A stretch of DNA of 64,000 nucleotides from positions 1,674,001 through 1,738,000 of the forward strand of contig NZ_CP025197.1 in the NCBI RefSeq assembly GCF_002844395.1, given 5' to 3'. The stretch comes from Acetivibrio saccincola. Its GTDB lineage: Bacteria > Bacillota > Clostridia > Acetivibrionales > Acetivibrionaceae. A program made the translations under genes and the position numbers. Shown here one piece after another: positions 35,122-44,345 of this stretch. How positions within the stretch are numbered: position 1 is the stretch's first letter; each line of letters begins with the position of its first letter. Under the pieces are notes generated by a model. It had not been told where the DNA came from. It ran no database searches and was given only the letters and a program-made list of their open reading frames with translations.

Positions 35122-35519
35122 AAATAAAATACTTCATCTATTTTAGCACAATAATAAGCTGTATAAAACCTTTTGAATTTACTTTTTAATTTATTTTGGA
35201 ATAAAAATTCAATTTACTGTTGCTTTTTAGATATTCACTGTGTTATAATTGTCATAAGATTAGTTGATTTGTAACAGTGATACTAAAAGTGAGGCTGCTT
35301 TGTACACCTTAGTTTGTACACCTTAGAAGGTATTTAAACTACAGGTGTCAGGTAAGAAGAGTTGAGTTTAAAAGTTTAAGAAGAGATGAGTTTTAGAAGA
35401 GAAGAGATGAGACGGTGCAGTACAATTTAATTTTAGCTTTAAAGTTCCAAGTCCTATACTCGGGTTTTTATTTTAGTCAAGTCTCATGTCTTCCTTCAAA
35501 AAAGAAGGGGGCATTTTTT
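35122..35519 (+). promoter_or_regulatory. trpE upstream region with promoter, tandem repeat and SD-sequestering hairpin
   Basis: A promoter is seen at 35220-35249 (TTGCTT, 18 bases, TATAAT). The leader of about 265 bases contains a perfect 14-bp tandem repeat (TTTGTACACCTTAG at 35299-35312 and 35313-35326). Just before trpE, CCTTC (35493-35497) can pair with GAAGG (35504-35508), which is part of the ribosome-binding site GAAGGGGG. I find no T-box GGGUGGnACC motif, no leader peptide with tandem Trp codons, and no clear terminator, so how tryptophan controls the operon is open. Confidence 0.5.
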
Positions 35520-37058
35520 ATGTTGTATCCAAGTCTTGAAGAGGTTAAAAAATTAGCCAAAAATCACAATGTAATCCCTGTTTCCATGGAGGTTTATGCT
35601 GATATGGAAACGCCAATAAGTCTTTTCAAAAGATTTGAAAACAGCAAGTACTGTTTTTTACTAGAGAGCGTTGAGGGGGGAGAAAAGTGGGCACGTTACT
35701 CCATTATTGGCAAAAATCCCTTCTTAATAGTTAAAAGCTATAAAGACAGCACAATTATCCAAGATAAAAATGGTGCTGTAAAAGAGGAAAAGGGCAACCC
35801 TGTTGAAATTATAAGAGAGCTTATGAATAAATATAAGGGTGCAGATATTCCTGATTTGCCAAGGTTTAATGGAGGAGCAGTGGGCTTTTTCGGGTATGAC
35901 CTTATAAGGTACTATGAAAACCTCCCAAACGTCCCGGAAGATGATTTAGAACTTCCGGAGTGCCATTTTCTCTTTACAGATGAAGTTTTGGTTTTTGACC
36001 ATCTTAAGCAGAAGATTCACATAATTGTAAATTTACATGTGGGAGGAAATATAGAAAGGGATTACAATAGTGCAGCTGATAGAATAAAGAGCATTTATAA
36101 AGAAATTCTTGATACAAGATGGAAGGTATTTGATGATTTCATTCCAAGTTTTGATAAAGACTCTGTCAAGGAACCTAAGACTTTAAAGTATACATCCAAT
36201 ATATCAAAAGAGTTGTTTTGCCGGAATGTATTAAAGGCAAAAGAGTATATTAGCAGAGGGGAAGTTTCCCAGGTTGTACTTTCCCGGCGTTTGTGTGTGG
36301 AGACAGAAGAGCACCCTTTTAATGTGTACAGGGTTTTGAGAGTTATAAATCCTTCACCTTACATGTATTATCTGAAGTTTGACGATTACAAAATAGTAGG
36401 GTCATCCCCTGAAATGCTTGCAAGGGTAGAGGATGGTATTGTTGAAACCTGCCCTATTGCAGGAACGCGGAAAAGGGGAAAGACAAAGGAAGAGGATGAA
36501 CAGCTTGAAAAGGAACTTTTATCAGATAAAAAAGAACTGTCAGAGCATGTTATGCTGGTGGACTTAGGAATTAGTGATGTTAAAAAGGTTGCTAAAGAAG
36601 GTACGGTAAAAACAAACAGCTTAATGCATATAGAAAAATACTCCCATGTAATGCATATAGTTTCCAATATTACAGGGGAACTTAGGGAGGACAAAACTGC
36701 ATTTGATGCCCTTATGTCCATTATGCCGGCAGGTACCCTGTCAGGTGCTCCAAAGGTAAGGGCTATGGAAATTATATATGAGCTTGAAAATGTAAAAAGG
36801 GGACCTTATGGCGGGGCTATAGGATATCTTAGCTTTAACGGAAACTTAGACAGCTGTATAACCATAAGGACCATTATATTTAAAGACGGGAAGGCTTATA
36901 TCCAGGCGGGAGCCGGTATAGTTGCAGATTCAGTCCCGGAAAATGAATACCAGGAAACTATAAATAAATTAGGTGCACTTTTAAAAGCTCTGGAGGAAAC
37001 AGGGGAATTTTATTCTGACTATAAAGGCTTAAAAAAATTACAGCTTGCAGGAAATTAA
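35520..37058 (+). CDS. trpE: Anthranilate synthase component I
   Basis: TrpE (512 residues) converts chorismate to anthranilate, using ammonia released by a TrpG glutaminase. The chorismate-binding region is complete (SRGEVSQVVLSRRL, GSSPEMLARVEDG, CPIAGTRKRG, LMSIMPAGTLSGAPKVRAME, GAIGYLSFNG). The N-terminal LLES motif (CFLLESVEGGEKWARYS) indicates feedback inhibition by tryptophan. ATG 35520 with GAAGGGGG is the natural start; an in-frame extension to 35415 has no support. No trpG is fused to it or follows it. Confidence 0.95.
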   Translation: MLYPSLEEVKKLAKNHNVIPVSMEVYADMETPISLFKRFENSKYCFLLESVEGGEKWARYSIIGKNPFLIVKSYKDSTIIQDKNGAVKEEKGNPVEIIRELMNKYKGADIPDLPRFNGGAVGFFGYDLIRYYENLPNVPEDDLELPECHFLFTDEVLVFDHLKQKIHIIVNLHVGGNIERDYNSAADRIKSIYKEILDTRWKVFDDFIPSFDKDSVKEPKTLKYTSNISKELFCRNVLKAKEYISRGEVSQVVLSRRLCVETEEHPFNVYRVLRVINPSPYMYYLKFDDYKIVGSSPEMLARVEDGIVETCPIAGTRKRGKTKEEDEQLEKELLSDKKELSEHVMLVDLGISDVKKVAKEGTVKTNSLMHIEKYSHVMHIVSNITGELREDKTAFDALMSIMPAGTLSGAPKVRAMEIIYELENVKRGPYGGAIGYLSFNGNLDSCITIRTIIFKDGKAYIQAGAGIVADSVPENEYQETINKLGALLKALEETGEFYSDYKGLKKLQLAGN

Positions 37059-37119
37059 TAAAGGACAGTTCAATGTTAAAAAAATTCAAAAATTGAGATG
37101 AGAAGAGAGGAGAATTATT

Positions 37120-38163
37120 ATGTTAAAAGAGGCAATAGCAAAATTAGTTGAGGGGAAAAATTTAAATGAGGAGGAAGCAATAAGCTCCTTAGACTGTATT
37201 ATGAGCGGCAAGGCAACTGATGCACAAATAGGAAGTTTTATTACAGCCCTTAGGATTAAAGGCGAGACCATAGAGGAAATTACCGGGTGTGCAAAAGTGA
37301 TGAGGGAAAAGGCTTACAGAATAAATCCGGAAGTTGGTTACTATATCGATACCTGCGGTACCGGCGGTGATGGTTCAAATACTTTTAACATATCCACGGC
37401 AACGGCTTTTGTGGCAGCTGCAGGAGGAGTTGCCGTTGCAAAACACGGGAACAGGTCTGTGTCCAGCAGAAGCGGTAGTGCAGATGTTTTAGAGAGCTTG
37501 GGTATAAATATAGAAATTCCGCCGGAGATGGTAAAAGATTGTATCGAAAAAGTAGGAATAGGATTTATGTTTGCACCTCATTTTCATAAATCCATGAGGT
37601 ATGCAGCAGGGCCTAGAAAAGAACTGGGTATAAGGACAATATTCAATATATTAGGACCATTGACAAATCCAGCCAATGCAAAGGGGCAGGTACTGGGTGT
37701 TTTTGATGAAAGGCTTACAGAGCCGGTGGCAAATGTTCTTTTAAATCTTGGTGTGGAAAAAGCAATGGTTATACATGGGTTGGACGGTATGGATGAAATA
37801 ACTACAACCACCAGGACAAAAGTATCAGAAGTAAGGGACGGCAGCATTATAAATTACTATATAGATCCTGAGGAGTACGGTTTTTCATTGGCTGAAAAGG
37901 AAGAACTTATAGGCGGGGATGCAAAGGAAAACGCAGATATTATATATTCTATATTTAATGGTGAGAAGGGTAAAAAGAGAGATATTATACTTTTAAATTC
38001 AGCAGCGGCACTATATGTTGGAAAAGTTGCAAAAACCATTAAAGAGGGAATAGAGATGGCTGCTGAAATAATTGATTCTAAAAAAGCAATGGAAAAAGTA
38101 TATGAATTAAAAAATTATTTGGATTTAAATTATTTTAACTGCAAAGTTGCGTTAAATGGATAG
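37120..38163 (+). CDS. trpD: Anthranilate phosphoribosyltransferase
   Basis: TrpD (347 residues) joins anthranilate and PRPP. The PRPP-binding loop [17 protein letters not shown], the [18 protein letters not shown] stretch and the [11 protein letters not shown]-type motif ([20 protein letters not shown]) are intact. ATG 37120 follows AGAGGAG. It directly follows trpE with 61 bases between, where many bacteria have trpG. Confidence 0.97.
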   Translation: MLKEAIAKLVEGKNLNEEEAISSLDCIMSGKATDAQIGSFITALRIKGETIEEITGCAKVMREKAYRINPEVGYYIDTCGTGGDGSNTFNISTATAFVAAAGGVAVAKHGNRSVSSRSGSADVLESLGINIEIPPEMVKDCIEKVGIGFMFAPHFHKSMRYAAGPRKELGIRTIFNILGPLTNPANAKGQVLGVFDERLTEPVANVLLNLGVEKAMVIHGLDGMDEITTTTRTKVSEVRDGSIINYYIDPEEYGFSLAEKEELIGGDAKENADIIYSIFNGEKGKKRDIILLNSAAALYVGKVAKTIKEGIEMAAEIIDSKKAMEKVYELKNYLDLNYFNCKVALNG

Positions 38164-38205
38164 TGTTATACAGGGGAATTTTAAGGAGGATTTAAGGAGG
38201 GCAAA

Positions 38206-38994
38206 ATGATATTAGATAAAATTGTTAATGAAAAAAGAGTGCAGCTTAAAAAAGAGATGAGTGAAATTTCTATAGAGGGTTGGAAAGAAAGGATTTCAAG
38301 ACCGGGTCTTCATAAAACCATAGATTTTTACAGTGCATTAAAAAGAGAAAATGAAATCTCTATAATAGCTGAGGTTAAAAAAGCTTCCCCTTCAAAGGGT
38401 ATTATAAAAGAGGATTTTGACCCTATAAAAATTGCCAGAAAATATAGTGAAGGGGATGTACAGGCAATATCTGTCCTTACAGAAAAAAACTTTTTTCTAG
38501 GTGATGACAGCTATCTTGTAAAAATAAGGCAGTCTGTCACCCTGCCTATTTTGAGAAAGGATTTTATAATAGATTTGTGGCAGGTTTACCAGTCAAGATA
38601 CTTAGGTGCAGATGCCATACTTTTGATAGTGTCTGTATTAAGCGATGAGGAACTGAAGAAATTCCAGGTTGTGGCGGAGATACTTGGAATGCAGTGTTTA
38701 GTTGAGGTACACGACAGGGAAGAGCTTGAAAGGGCTTTAGAGTCGGGGGCAAAAATAATTGGCATCAACAACAGAAATTTAAAAACATTTGAAGTGGATT
38801 TAAAAACCACGGAAAAATTAATGAACTATATACCTCATGACAGGCTGGTTGTAAGTGAAAGCGGTATAAAAACTCATGAGGATATGAAGTATTTGAAGGA
38901 TTTGGGAGTTAATGCAGTTTTAATTGGTGAAACATTTATGAGAGCCGAATCTATAGATGAAAAAATAAAAGAACTTAGAATGGTGAGTGTATGA
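38206..38994 (+). CDS. trpC: Indole-3-glycerol phosphate synthase
   Basis: TrpC (262 residues) closes the indole ring. The TIM-barrel signatures are present: AEVKKASPSKGIIKEDFDP, LRKDFIIDLWQVYQSRYLGADAILLI and GINNRNLKTFEVDL, SESGIKT. Its stop overlaps the trpF start in ATGA, so the two are coupled. Confidence 0.97.
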   Translation: MILDKIVNEKRVQLKKEMSEISIEGWKERISRPGLHKTIDFYSALKRENEISIIAEVKKASPSKGIIKEDFDPIKIARKYSEGDVQAISVLTEKNFFLGDDSYLVKIRQSVTLPILRKDFIIDLWQVYQSRYLGADAILLIVSVLSDEELKKFQVVAEILGMQCLVEVHDREELERALESGAKIIGINNRNLKTFEVDLKTTEKLMNYIPHDRLVVSESGIKTHEDMKYLKDLGVNAVLIGETFMRAESIDEKIKELRMVSV

Positions 38995-39618
38995 CAAAGG
39001 TTAAAATTTGCGGTCTAAAAAGAAAAGAAGATATAGAATATGTAAACAAGTATTTGCCTGATTATATAGGTTTTGTTTTTGCCGAAAGCAAAAGAAGGGT
39101 TTCAGTTGAATTGGCAGAAAGTTTAAAAAAAAAATCTTTCACCTGAAATTAAAACCGTTGGTGTTTTTGTAAATGAAGATTTAGAGAGCCTTTTAGAAAC
39201 TATAAAGAGGCTCTCCCTTGACTGTGTGCAGATTCACGGTGACGAATCTTCCATGTATATAGAGGCTTTAAAAGAAAAACTAAAAGGTGAAAGAAAAATT
39301 GAGATTTGGAAAGCTATAAGGGTAAAGGACGGGGATTCTATAGAAAAAATGTCAGAATACAATGTGGATGCCTTTGTTCTAGACGCCTACATTGAAGGTG
39401 CCTATGGGGGAGGGGGAAAGACTTTTGACTGGGAACTGGCCTCTAAGGCTAAAGAATATGGAAAAATAATTCTTGCAGGAGGCCTAAATATAGAAAATGT
39501 AAAAGAGGCTATAGATAAGCTGGCACCTTTTGGGGTGGATGTAAGTAGTGGTGTTGAGACTTCCGGGTATAAGGACGGGGATAAAATAAGGGACTTTATC
39601 TATAAAGCCAGGAGCTAA
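38991..39618 (+). pseudogene. trpF: Phosphoribosylanthranilate isomerase, frameshifted in an A10 run
   Basis: TrpF isomerises phosphoribosylanthranilate. The gene starts at ATG 38991 with KVKICGLKRKEDIEYVNKYL and GFVFAESKRRVS, then meets a stop at 39149 shortly after a run of ten A (39125-39134). With nine A the frame continues normally (SPEIKTVGVFVNEDLESLL, VQIHGDESSMYIE, FVLDAYIEGAYGGGGKTFDW, ILAGGLN, VDVSSGVETSGYKDGDKI). One extra A is thus the only lesion; all else looks functional. It may be a sequencing error, a true mutation, or a slippery run at which RNA polymerase restores the frame in part of the transcripts. Confidence 0.9.
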
Positions 39619-40044
39619 TAACATTAAAGTATTATAAAAAAGAATTATAAAAGTATTATAAGAATTATAAAAGCATTGAAAACATGTAAATTATAGTATA
39701 TAATATTAAAAATACAAGACAAGAACTTGAAAAGCTAATAGATATTTAAATAACACAAAAAATTAAAAAAATTAAAAAGAAAAAATTTAATGTAATGTAT
39801 ATAATAAATTTATTAATAGGTATAAATTTAAACAGGATAAGCAAAAAAATAAAAGGCTGTTACACTAATAGGTAAGTGTACAGCCTTTTTCTCTTGTTTC
39901 AAATCTCATAATAAAGTAAAATAAAATAGGTTATATAAATTGCCTTTCACAAATATTATTACAATATGTTTTTGTAATTTTTAAAAAGTGAATTTGCAGC
40001 TTTTATTTCAATATGATAATATATTTAAAATGGGAGTGATTAAA
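39619..40044 (+). other. Intergenic region after trpF, with terminator
   Basis: About 425 AT-rich bases, with small direct repeats just after trpF (AATTATAAAAG and TATTATAA units at 39630-39680). The only clear signal is the terminator at 39851-39892. No trpB or trpA and no other gene can be supported. Confidence 0.6.
39851..39892 (+). terminator. Intrinsic terminator of the trp operon
   Basis: AAAAGGCTG-TACACT pairs with AGTGTACAGCCTTTTT around a short loop, then a T-run. It lies 230 bases after trpF and ends the trpEDCF transcript. Confidence 0.8.
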
Positions 40045-40638
40045 TTGTTAGTTGTAGGTCTTAACGGAAGTCCGAGAAAAAACGGCAGCACAAAGTTTTT
40101 ACTTGACACTGTCCTTAACAAAGTAAAAGAATTGGGGGCAGAAACAGTTGTCTACGATGTACAGGAACTTTTAAACAGTGCAAAGCACAGTTTTTGTGTT
40201 GTCTGCAGTTCGCCATGTTCCGGCATATGCTATAAGGATTCAAAGCTTGAAGAGGCTTTTGAAGTAATGAAAAAGGCTGATGCCATTGTATTTGGAAGTC
40301 CCTCTTATTTTGGAACTGTAAGTGGGCAATTGAAAGCCTTTTTTGACAAGACGAGAAAGCTTAGGGGAGAAAAGGCCCTTTACAACAAAGTGGGGGCAGG
40401 AGTTACAGTAGGCGGTTCAAAATATGGCGGGCAGGAAACAACTATAAGAGCACTTCATGATATTATGCTTGTCCATGGGATGACCATTGTAGGGGACGGG
40501 TATTTTGAAGATGACTGCGGACATCATGGTGTATGTGCCCACAACCCTGCGGAAAATGACGAGTTTGCAGTAAAGAGGGCAGAAATACTGGCAAAAAGAA
40601 TATTTGATATTTGCAATAAATTAGAAAAAAATAAATAA
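40045..40638 (+). CDS. Flavodoxin-like NAD(P)H-dependent FMN reductase
   Basis: A cytoplasmic flavoprotein of about 197 residues with the flavodoxin-like fold. The phosphate-binding loop is GLNGSPRKNGSTKFLLDTVL and the second flavin-contact loop is FGSPSYFGTVSGQLKAFFDKT. A cysteine-rich stretch (CVVCSSPCSGICYKDS) near residues 49-63 is of the kind seen in iron-sulfur flavoproteins, though the exact spacing for a cluster is not certain. TTG 40045 is the better start since GGGAGTG stands just before it. The electron acceptor is unknown. Confidence 0.82.
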   Translation: MLVVGLNGSPRKNGSTKFLLDTVLNKVKELGAETVVYDVQELLNSAKHSFCVVCSSPCSGICYKDSKLEEAFEVMKKADAIVFGSPSYFGTVSGQLKAFFDKTRKLRGEKALYNKVGAGVTVGGSKYGGQETTIRALHDIMLVHGMTIVGDGYFEDDCGHHGVCAHNPAENDEFAVKRAEILAKRIFDICNKLEKNK

Positions 40639-40650
40639 TAGGGTGTATTT

Positions 40651-41448
40651 ATGCTTTACGAATTTTCAAGGACAGAATTATTAATTGGTAAAGAAGCGTT
40701 GAATAAATTAGGCAATTCAAAAGTGGCGGTTTTTGGAGTTGGCGGTGTGGGTTCTTTTGCAGTGGAGGCACTGGTGAGGGCAGGTGTAGGAAAGCTTGTT
40801 CTTGTGGATAGTGATTGTGTATGTGTTACAAATATAAACAGGCAGATTCATGCCAATCACAAAACGGTTGGAAAGCCTAAAGTAGAAGTTATGAAGGAAA
40901 GAATAATGGAAATTAATCCAAAGGTAGAAGTTACCACCTATCAGGAGTTTTTTTTACCGGAGACAGGGGGTAATCTTATCCGGGAGGACTATGACTATAT
41001 TATAGACGCAATAGATACAGTAACGGGTAAAATCGGGCTTGTTGTCAAGGCAAAGGAAATGGGCATACCAATAATATCCAGCATGGGTGCAGGCAACAAG
41101 CTTGACCCATCAAAATTTACAGTGGCGGATATTTATGAAACTTCAGTATGTCCATTGGCAAAAGTAATGAGAAAAGAACTCCGGAAAAGAAACATACACT
41201 CACTGAAAGTTGTGTATTCAACAGAAGAACCTGTAAAGCCTGCAAGTCCTGAAGGTATATGCATTAACGGTGATGCCGGTTTCCCGGATAAGAGGGATGA
41301 ATCTCCAAAGGATGCAGCTAATGAGGCAGCAGGCAAAAAAAGCGTAATTAAAAAACGGGTACCCGGAAGTGTATCCTTCGTACCTCCTGTAGTTGGCTTT
41401 ATTGCTGCAGGTGAGGTAATCAAGGATTTAATAGGGTATAATAAATAA
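40651..41448 (+). CDS. tcdA: tRNA threonylcarbamoyladenosine dehydratase TcdA
   Basis: A 265-residue member of the E1/ThiF/MoeB superfamily. TcdA (YgdL/CsdL) dehydrates t6A37 in tRNA to the cyclic form ct6A. The nucleotide-binding motif is VFGVGGVGSFAVEALVRAGV, followed by VDSDCVCVTNINRQIHA. The C-terminal family signature SVSFVPPVVGFIAAGEVIKDL is present. Between them is a species-specific insert of about 45 residues (around residues 200-240) rich in charged residues. It follows the FMN reductase by 12 bases. Confidence 0.9.
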   Translation: MLYEFSRTELLIGKEALNKLGNSKVAVFGVGGVGSFAVEALVRAGVGKLVLVDSDCVCVTNINRQIHANHKTVGKPKVEVMKERIMEINPKVEVTTYQEFFLPETGGNLIREDYDYIIDAIDTVTGKIGLVVKAKEMGIPIISSMGAGNKLDPSKFTVADIYETSVCPLAKVMRKELRKRNIHSLKVVYSTEEPVKPASPEGICINGDAGFPDKRDESPKDAANEAAGKKSVIKKRVPGSVSFVPPVVGFIAAGEVIKDLIGYNK

Positions 41449-41516
41449 TAGGATGCTTAATATTGGGTATCCAAAATTAGGTATCTAAAAATTTTTTAAC
41501 AAAGTAAGGTGTGTAT

Positions 41517-42185
41517 ATGACAGAAAAGAGAATAAGTATTTTTACAGGACATTTTGGCAGTGGTAAATCAGAGGTTTCTGTAAATTTTGCATTAAAACTG
41601 CCACAAGTTAAAAACAAAGTAGCACTTGTTGATTTGGACATAGTTAACCCGTATTTCCGTGCCGTTGACGCAAAAAAGCTATTATCAGAAAGCAATATAA
41701 AAGTAGTGTCTCCTATGTATGCAAATACAAATGTAGACGTCCCGGCTCTTACTCCAGAAATAAATGCATTGTTTGAGGACAAAAGCTACAATGTGGTTTT
41801 GGATGTAGGAGGGGATGACTTAGGGGCTAAGGCCTTGGCCAGGTATAATGAAGAGCTTATAAATGAAGGATATGAAATGTATTTAGTTGTAAATACCAAA
41901 AGGCAGGATACTGATACAGTAAGCAAAATAATAAAAATGGCAAAAGAAATAGAAGAAGCATCAAGGCTTAATATAACCGGTCTTGTAAACAATACAAATT
42001 TACTAAAAAACACCACCATTGACGATGTTGTTGAAGGTCATGTTATAATAAAGGAAGCATCAGAAGAGCTTGGAGTACCTATTTCCTTTGTAAGCGGTTT
42101 TTATGACTATTTAAAGGGAATAGAGGATATTATAGGGAACAAAGTTTTGTTTTTAAATAAATATATAAAGTTGCCGTGGGATTAA
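41517..42185 (+). CDS. P-loop ATPase of the CobQ/MinD/ParA type
   Basis: A cytoplasmic ATPase of about 222 residues, conserved in clostridia but functionally unassigned. Walker A is TGHFGSGKSEVSVNFAL and the switch region is LVDLDIVNPYFRAVDAK; a further conserved acidic motif is VVLDVGGDDLGAKALARY. ATG 41517 is chosen because AAGGTG stands just upstream, not GTG 41511. It ends directly before the PilZ gene, and genes for 2-oxoacid oxidoreductase follow, so an operon is likely. Confidence 0.78.
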   Translation: MTEKRISIFTGHFGSGKSEVSVNFALKLPQVKNKVALVDLDIVNPYFRAVDAKKLLSESNIKVVSPMYANTNVDVPALTPEINALFEDKSYNVVLDVGGDDLGAKALARYNEELINEGYEMYLVVNTKRQDTDTVSKIIKMAKEIEEASRLNITGLVNNTNLLKNTTIDDVVEGHVIIKEASEELGVPISFVSGFYDYLKGIEDIIGNKVLFLNKYIKLPWD

Positions 42186-42200
42186 ATGGAGGATATGCTT

Positions 42201-42914
42201 ATGGCAGATAAAATTATGTTAAGTGAATTTCTTGATGTAGGTAAGGTAATAAAGACAAAACACTATAACTCCAACAACTGGGTAAACAATCTGGTGTATT
42301 CTTTTAATAATGACAGCATAGAGATAGATATAGGGCTTGAAAAGGATTATATTGAAAACATAATTATGATCGGGGACACCATGAGATGTAAGTACTCCAC
42401 TGATGCTTTTGAATACACCATGACAGGGTGGGTAAGCAGAATAAAATTAGAACATCCACAGAGCATAACGATAAAGATACACGAGATAGAGAGATTCTTA
42501 AATAACAGAAAAAGCTACAGATATGATGTATATCTATGCTCAATAATCAAAAAAAATAAAGATGACAAAAAAGGAGTATTTGCTATAGTAGTTAACCTTA
42601 GCAATATAGGATTGGCCTTTGTTGTAAATGAAGATTTGGAAAAACAGTTAAGTAAAAAAGGGACGTTGGAAAAGGGGGACATGCTCTTTTTTGAACTTTA
42701 TATAACATCCCGGAAAAAAGTTTGTTTTGAAGGTGTGATAAAGGGACAAAGTCCAAGTGAAAAAGGCAAAAAATACGGGGTTGAAATTACACATATTGAT
42801 AAAGAGGATAGAAATGCTTTAGAAGGATTTATTAATAGACTTGAAAAAAAGGATAATGAGATTTATAATAGACAAGATGGCTTTTGGTCTAAACACAGCA
42901 AATACAATAAATAG
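42201..42914 (+). CDS. PilZ domain protein, second copy (YcgR-like)
   Basis: About 237 residues, built like the PilZ protein at 2011-2673: an N-terminal YcgR-type barrel and a C-terminal PilZ domain. The binding motifs are present: NRKSYRYDV for RxxxR (near residue 103) and NLSNIG for (D/N)xSxxG. ATG 42201 is preferred over ATG 42186, since GGAGG (42188-42192) lies between. It directly follows the P-loop ATPase gene and precedes oxoacid oxidoreductase genes by 27 bases, an unusual setting for a c-di-GMP receptor. Confidence 0.85.
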   Translation: MADKIMLSEFLDVGKVIKTKHYNSNNWVNNLVYSFNNDSIEIDIGLEKDYIENIIMIGDTMRCKYSTDAFEYTMTGWVSRIKLEHPQSITIKIHEIERFLNNRKSYRYDVYLCSIIKKNKDDKKGVFAIVVNLSNIGLAFVVNEDLEKQLSKKGTLEKGDMLFFELYITSRKKVCFEGVIKGQSPSEKGKKYGVEITHIDKEDRNALEGFINRLEKKDNEIYNRQDGFWSKHSKYNK

Positions 42915-42940
42915 CAAGAAAAAGATAATGGGGGATTTAA

Positions 42941-43144
42941 ATGGCAAAAGTTACTATCAATGAAAACAGGTGCAAAGGATGTAAGCTTTGCATTTCTGTA
43001 TGTCCAAAAAAAATTATTATAGTACAGGACAAGTTAAACTCAAAAGGTTTTCATCCTGTAGGTATTTCAGACATGGAAAAATGCATTGGCTGTGCTTTTT
43101 GTGCAATGATGTGTCCTGATTGCGTTATTGAAGTTGAGAAATAG
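42941..43144 (+). CDS. 4Fe-4S ferredoxin subunit of a 2-oxoacid oxidoreductase
   Basis: A 67-residue delta-subunit-type ferredoxin with two cluster motifs, CKGCKLCISVCPKK and CIGCAFCAMMCPD, each CxxCxxCxxxCP. It passes electrons from the TPP enzyme to free ferredoxin. It heads the four-subunit set here, although a gap of 104 bases separates it from the next gene. GGGG stands before ATG 42941. Confidence 0.93.
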   Translation: MAKVTINENRCKGCKLCISVCPKKIIIVQDKLNSKGFHPVGISDMEKCIGCAFCAMMCPDCVIEVEK

Positions 43145-43248
43145 ACACAGTACCTGCCAAAAAACATTACAATATTTAACATCATAAGATTAAGATATTT
43201 TACAACATGATATAAGATATATTAGAAAAAGTAAAAGGGGTTATTTAA

Positions 43249-44304
43249 ATGGGTGAAAGATATTTAATGAAAGGAAATGAAGCTATTGCAGAAGCAGCTT
43301 TAAGAGCGGGATGCAGGTGTTACTTCGGATATCCTATAACACCACAGACGGAAATAGCACATTATATGGCAAAAAAAATGCCAAAGGTGGGTGGAAGTTT
43401 CGTTCAGGCTGAAAGTGAAACAGCTGCTATAAATATGGTTTATGGAGCTGCATCCACCGGTGTGAGGGTTATGACTTCATCTTCAAGTCCCGGAATAAGC
43501 TTAAAACAAGAAGGAATATCCTATATTTCCTGTGCTGAACTTCCTGCAGTTATTGTGAATATTGTAAGATGCGGACCAGGATTAGGAGGAATACTTCCGG
43601 CACAGGGAGACTATTTTCAAGCTGTAAAAGGCGGAGGCCATGGGGACTATAAAATGGTTGTTTTGGCGCCGTTAAGTGTACAGGAACTATATGAACTTAC
43701 AGTTGAAGCTTTTAATATTGCTGATAAGTACAGGATTCTCACCATGATAATGGGCGACGGTATACTAGGTCAAATGATGGAAATGGTTGAGTTTAAAGAA
43801 GAGGAAAACATTGTACGGGGAGATAAATCCTGGGCTACTACAGGGACAAATATGGAAAGGGACAAAAATGTTGTAACCTCCATATATATAGAACCGGAAG
43901 TTTTAGAACAGCACAACTTAAAACTTCAAGCTAAATACAAAATGATAGAGGAAAATGAAGTCAGGGTTGAAAGCTACAATTGTGAAGATGCTGATATTAT
44001 TGTTGTGGCATTTGGAACAATAGCCAGGATAGTAAGTAATGTTATAAAGCAGGCAGAGAAGGAAGGAATCAAAGTAGGACTTATAAGACCTATTACTTTG
44101 TGGCCATTTCCAAAGGAAGAGTTTGAAAAGTATGCAAAGGTGCCAAAAGCCTTTTTAACTGTAGAGCTAAATGCAGGACAGATGGTGGAAGATGTGAGGT
44201 TGGCAGTAAATGGTAGAAAACCTGTTTATTTTTACGGAAGAATGGGCGGAATGATACCTAAGGAAGCGGAGATTTTGGACAAAATAAAGGAAATATTGAA
44301 ATAA
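43249..44304 (+). CDS. vorB: 2-oxoacid:ferredoxin oxidoreductase, alpha subunit (VorB-like)
   Basis: A 351-residue subunit carrying the pyrimidine-binding half of the TPP enzyme: LMKGNEAIAEAALRAGCRCYFGYPITPQTEI, QAESETAAINMVYGAA, and a C-terminal domain II (VAFGTIARIV, VGLIRPITLWPFPKEEF). The pattern is that of 3-methyl-2-oxobutanoate (branched-chain) oxidoreductases, VorB, though 2-oxoglutarate enzymes are close. It oxidatively decarboxylates a 2-oxoacid to an acyl-CoA with ferredoxin reduction. The next two genes encode its partners. Confidence 0.88.
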   Translation: MGERYLMKGNEAIAEAALRAGCRCYFGYPITPQTEIAHYMAKKMPKVGGSFVQAESETAAINMVYGAASTGVRVMTSSSSPGISLKQEGISYISCAELPAVIVNIVRCGPGLGGILPAQGDYFQAVKGGGHGDYKMVVLAPLSVQELYELTVEAFNIADKYRILTMIMGDGILGQMMEMVEFKEEENIVRGDKSWATTGTNMERDKNVVTSIYIEPEVLEQHNLKLQAKYKMIEENEVRVESYNCEDADIIVVAFGTIARIVSNVIKQAEKEGIKVGLIRPITLWPFPKEEFEKYAKVPKAFLTVELNAGQMVEDVRLAVNGRKPVYFYGRMGGMIPKEAEILDKIKEILK

Positions 44305-44345
44305 CAAGAATTTTTTAGAATTTACTTTTGGAAGGGGTAGTGAAA

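Noticed and set aside
35250-35519. Possible T-box or Trp-rich leader peptide upstream of trpE
   Set aside because: No T-box core motif, no tandem Trp codons in a short reading frame and no clear attenuator are present.
35415-35519. N-terminal extension of TrpE starting at 35415
   Set aside because: The extension has no ribosome-binding site and does not resemble TrpE proteins. ATG 35520 has a strong site and begins at the usual family position.
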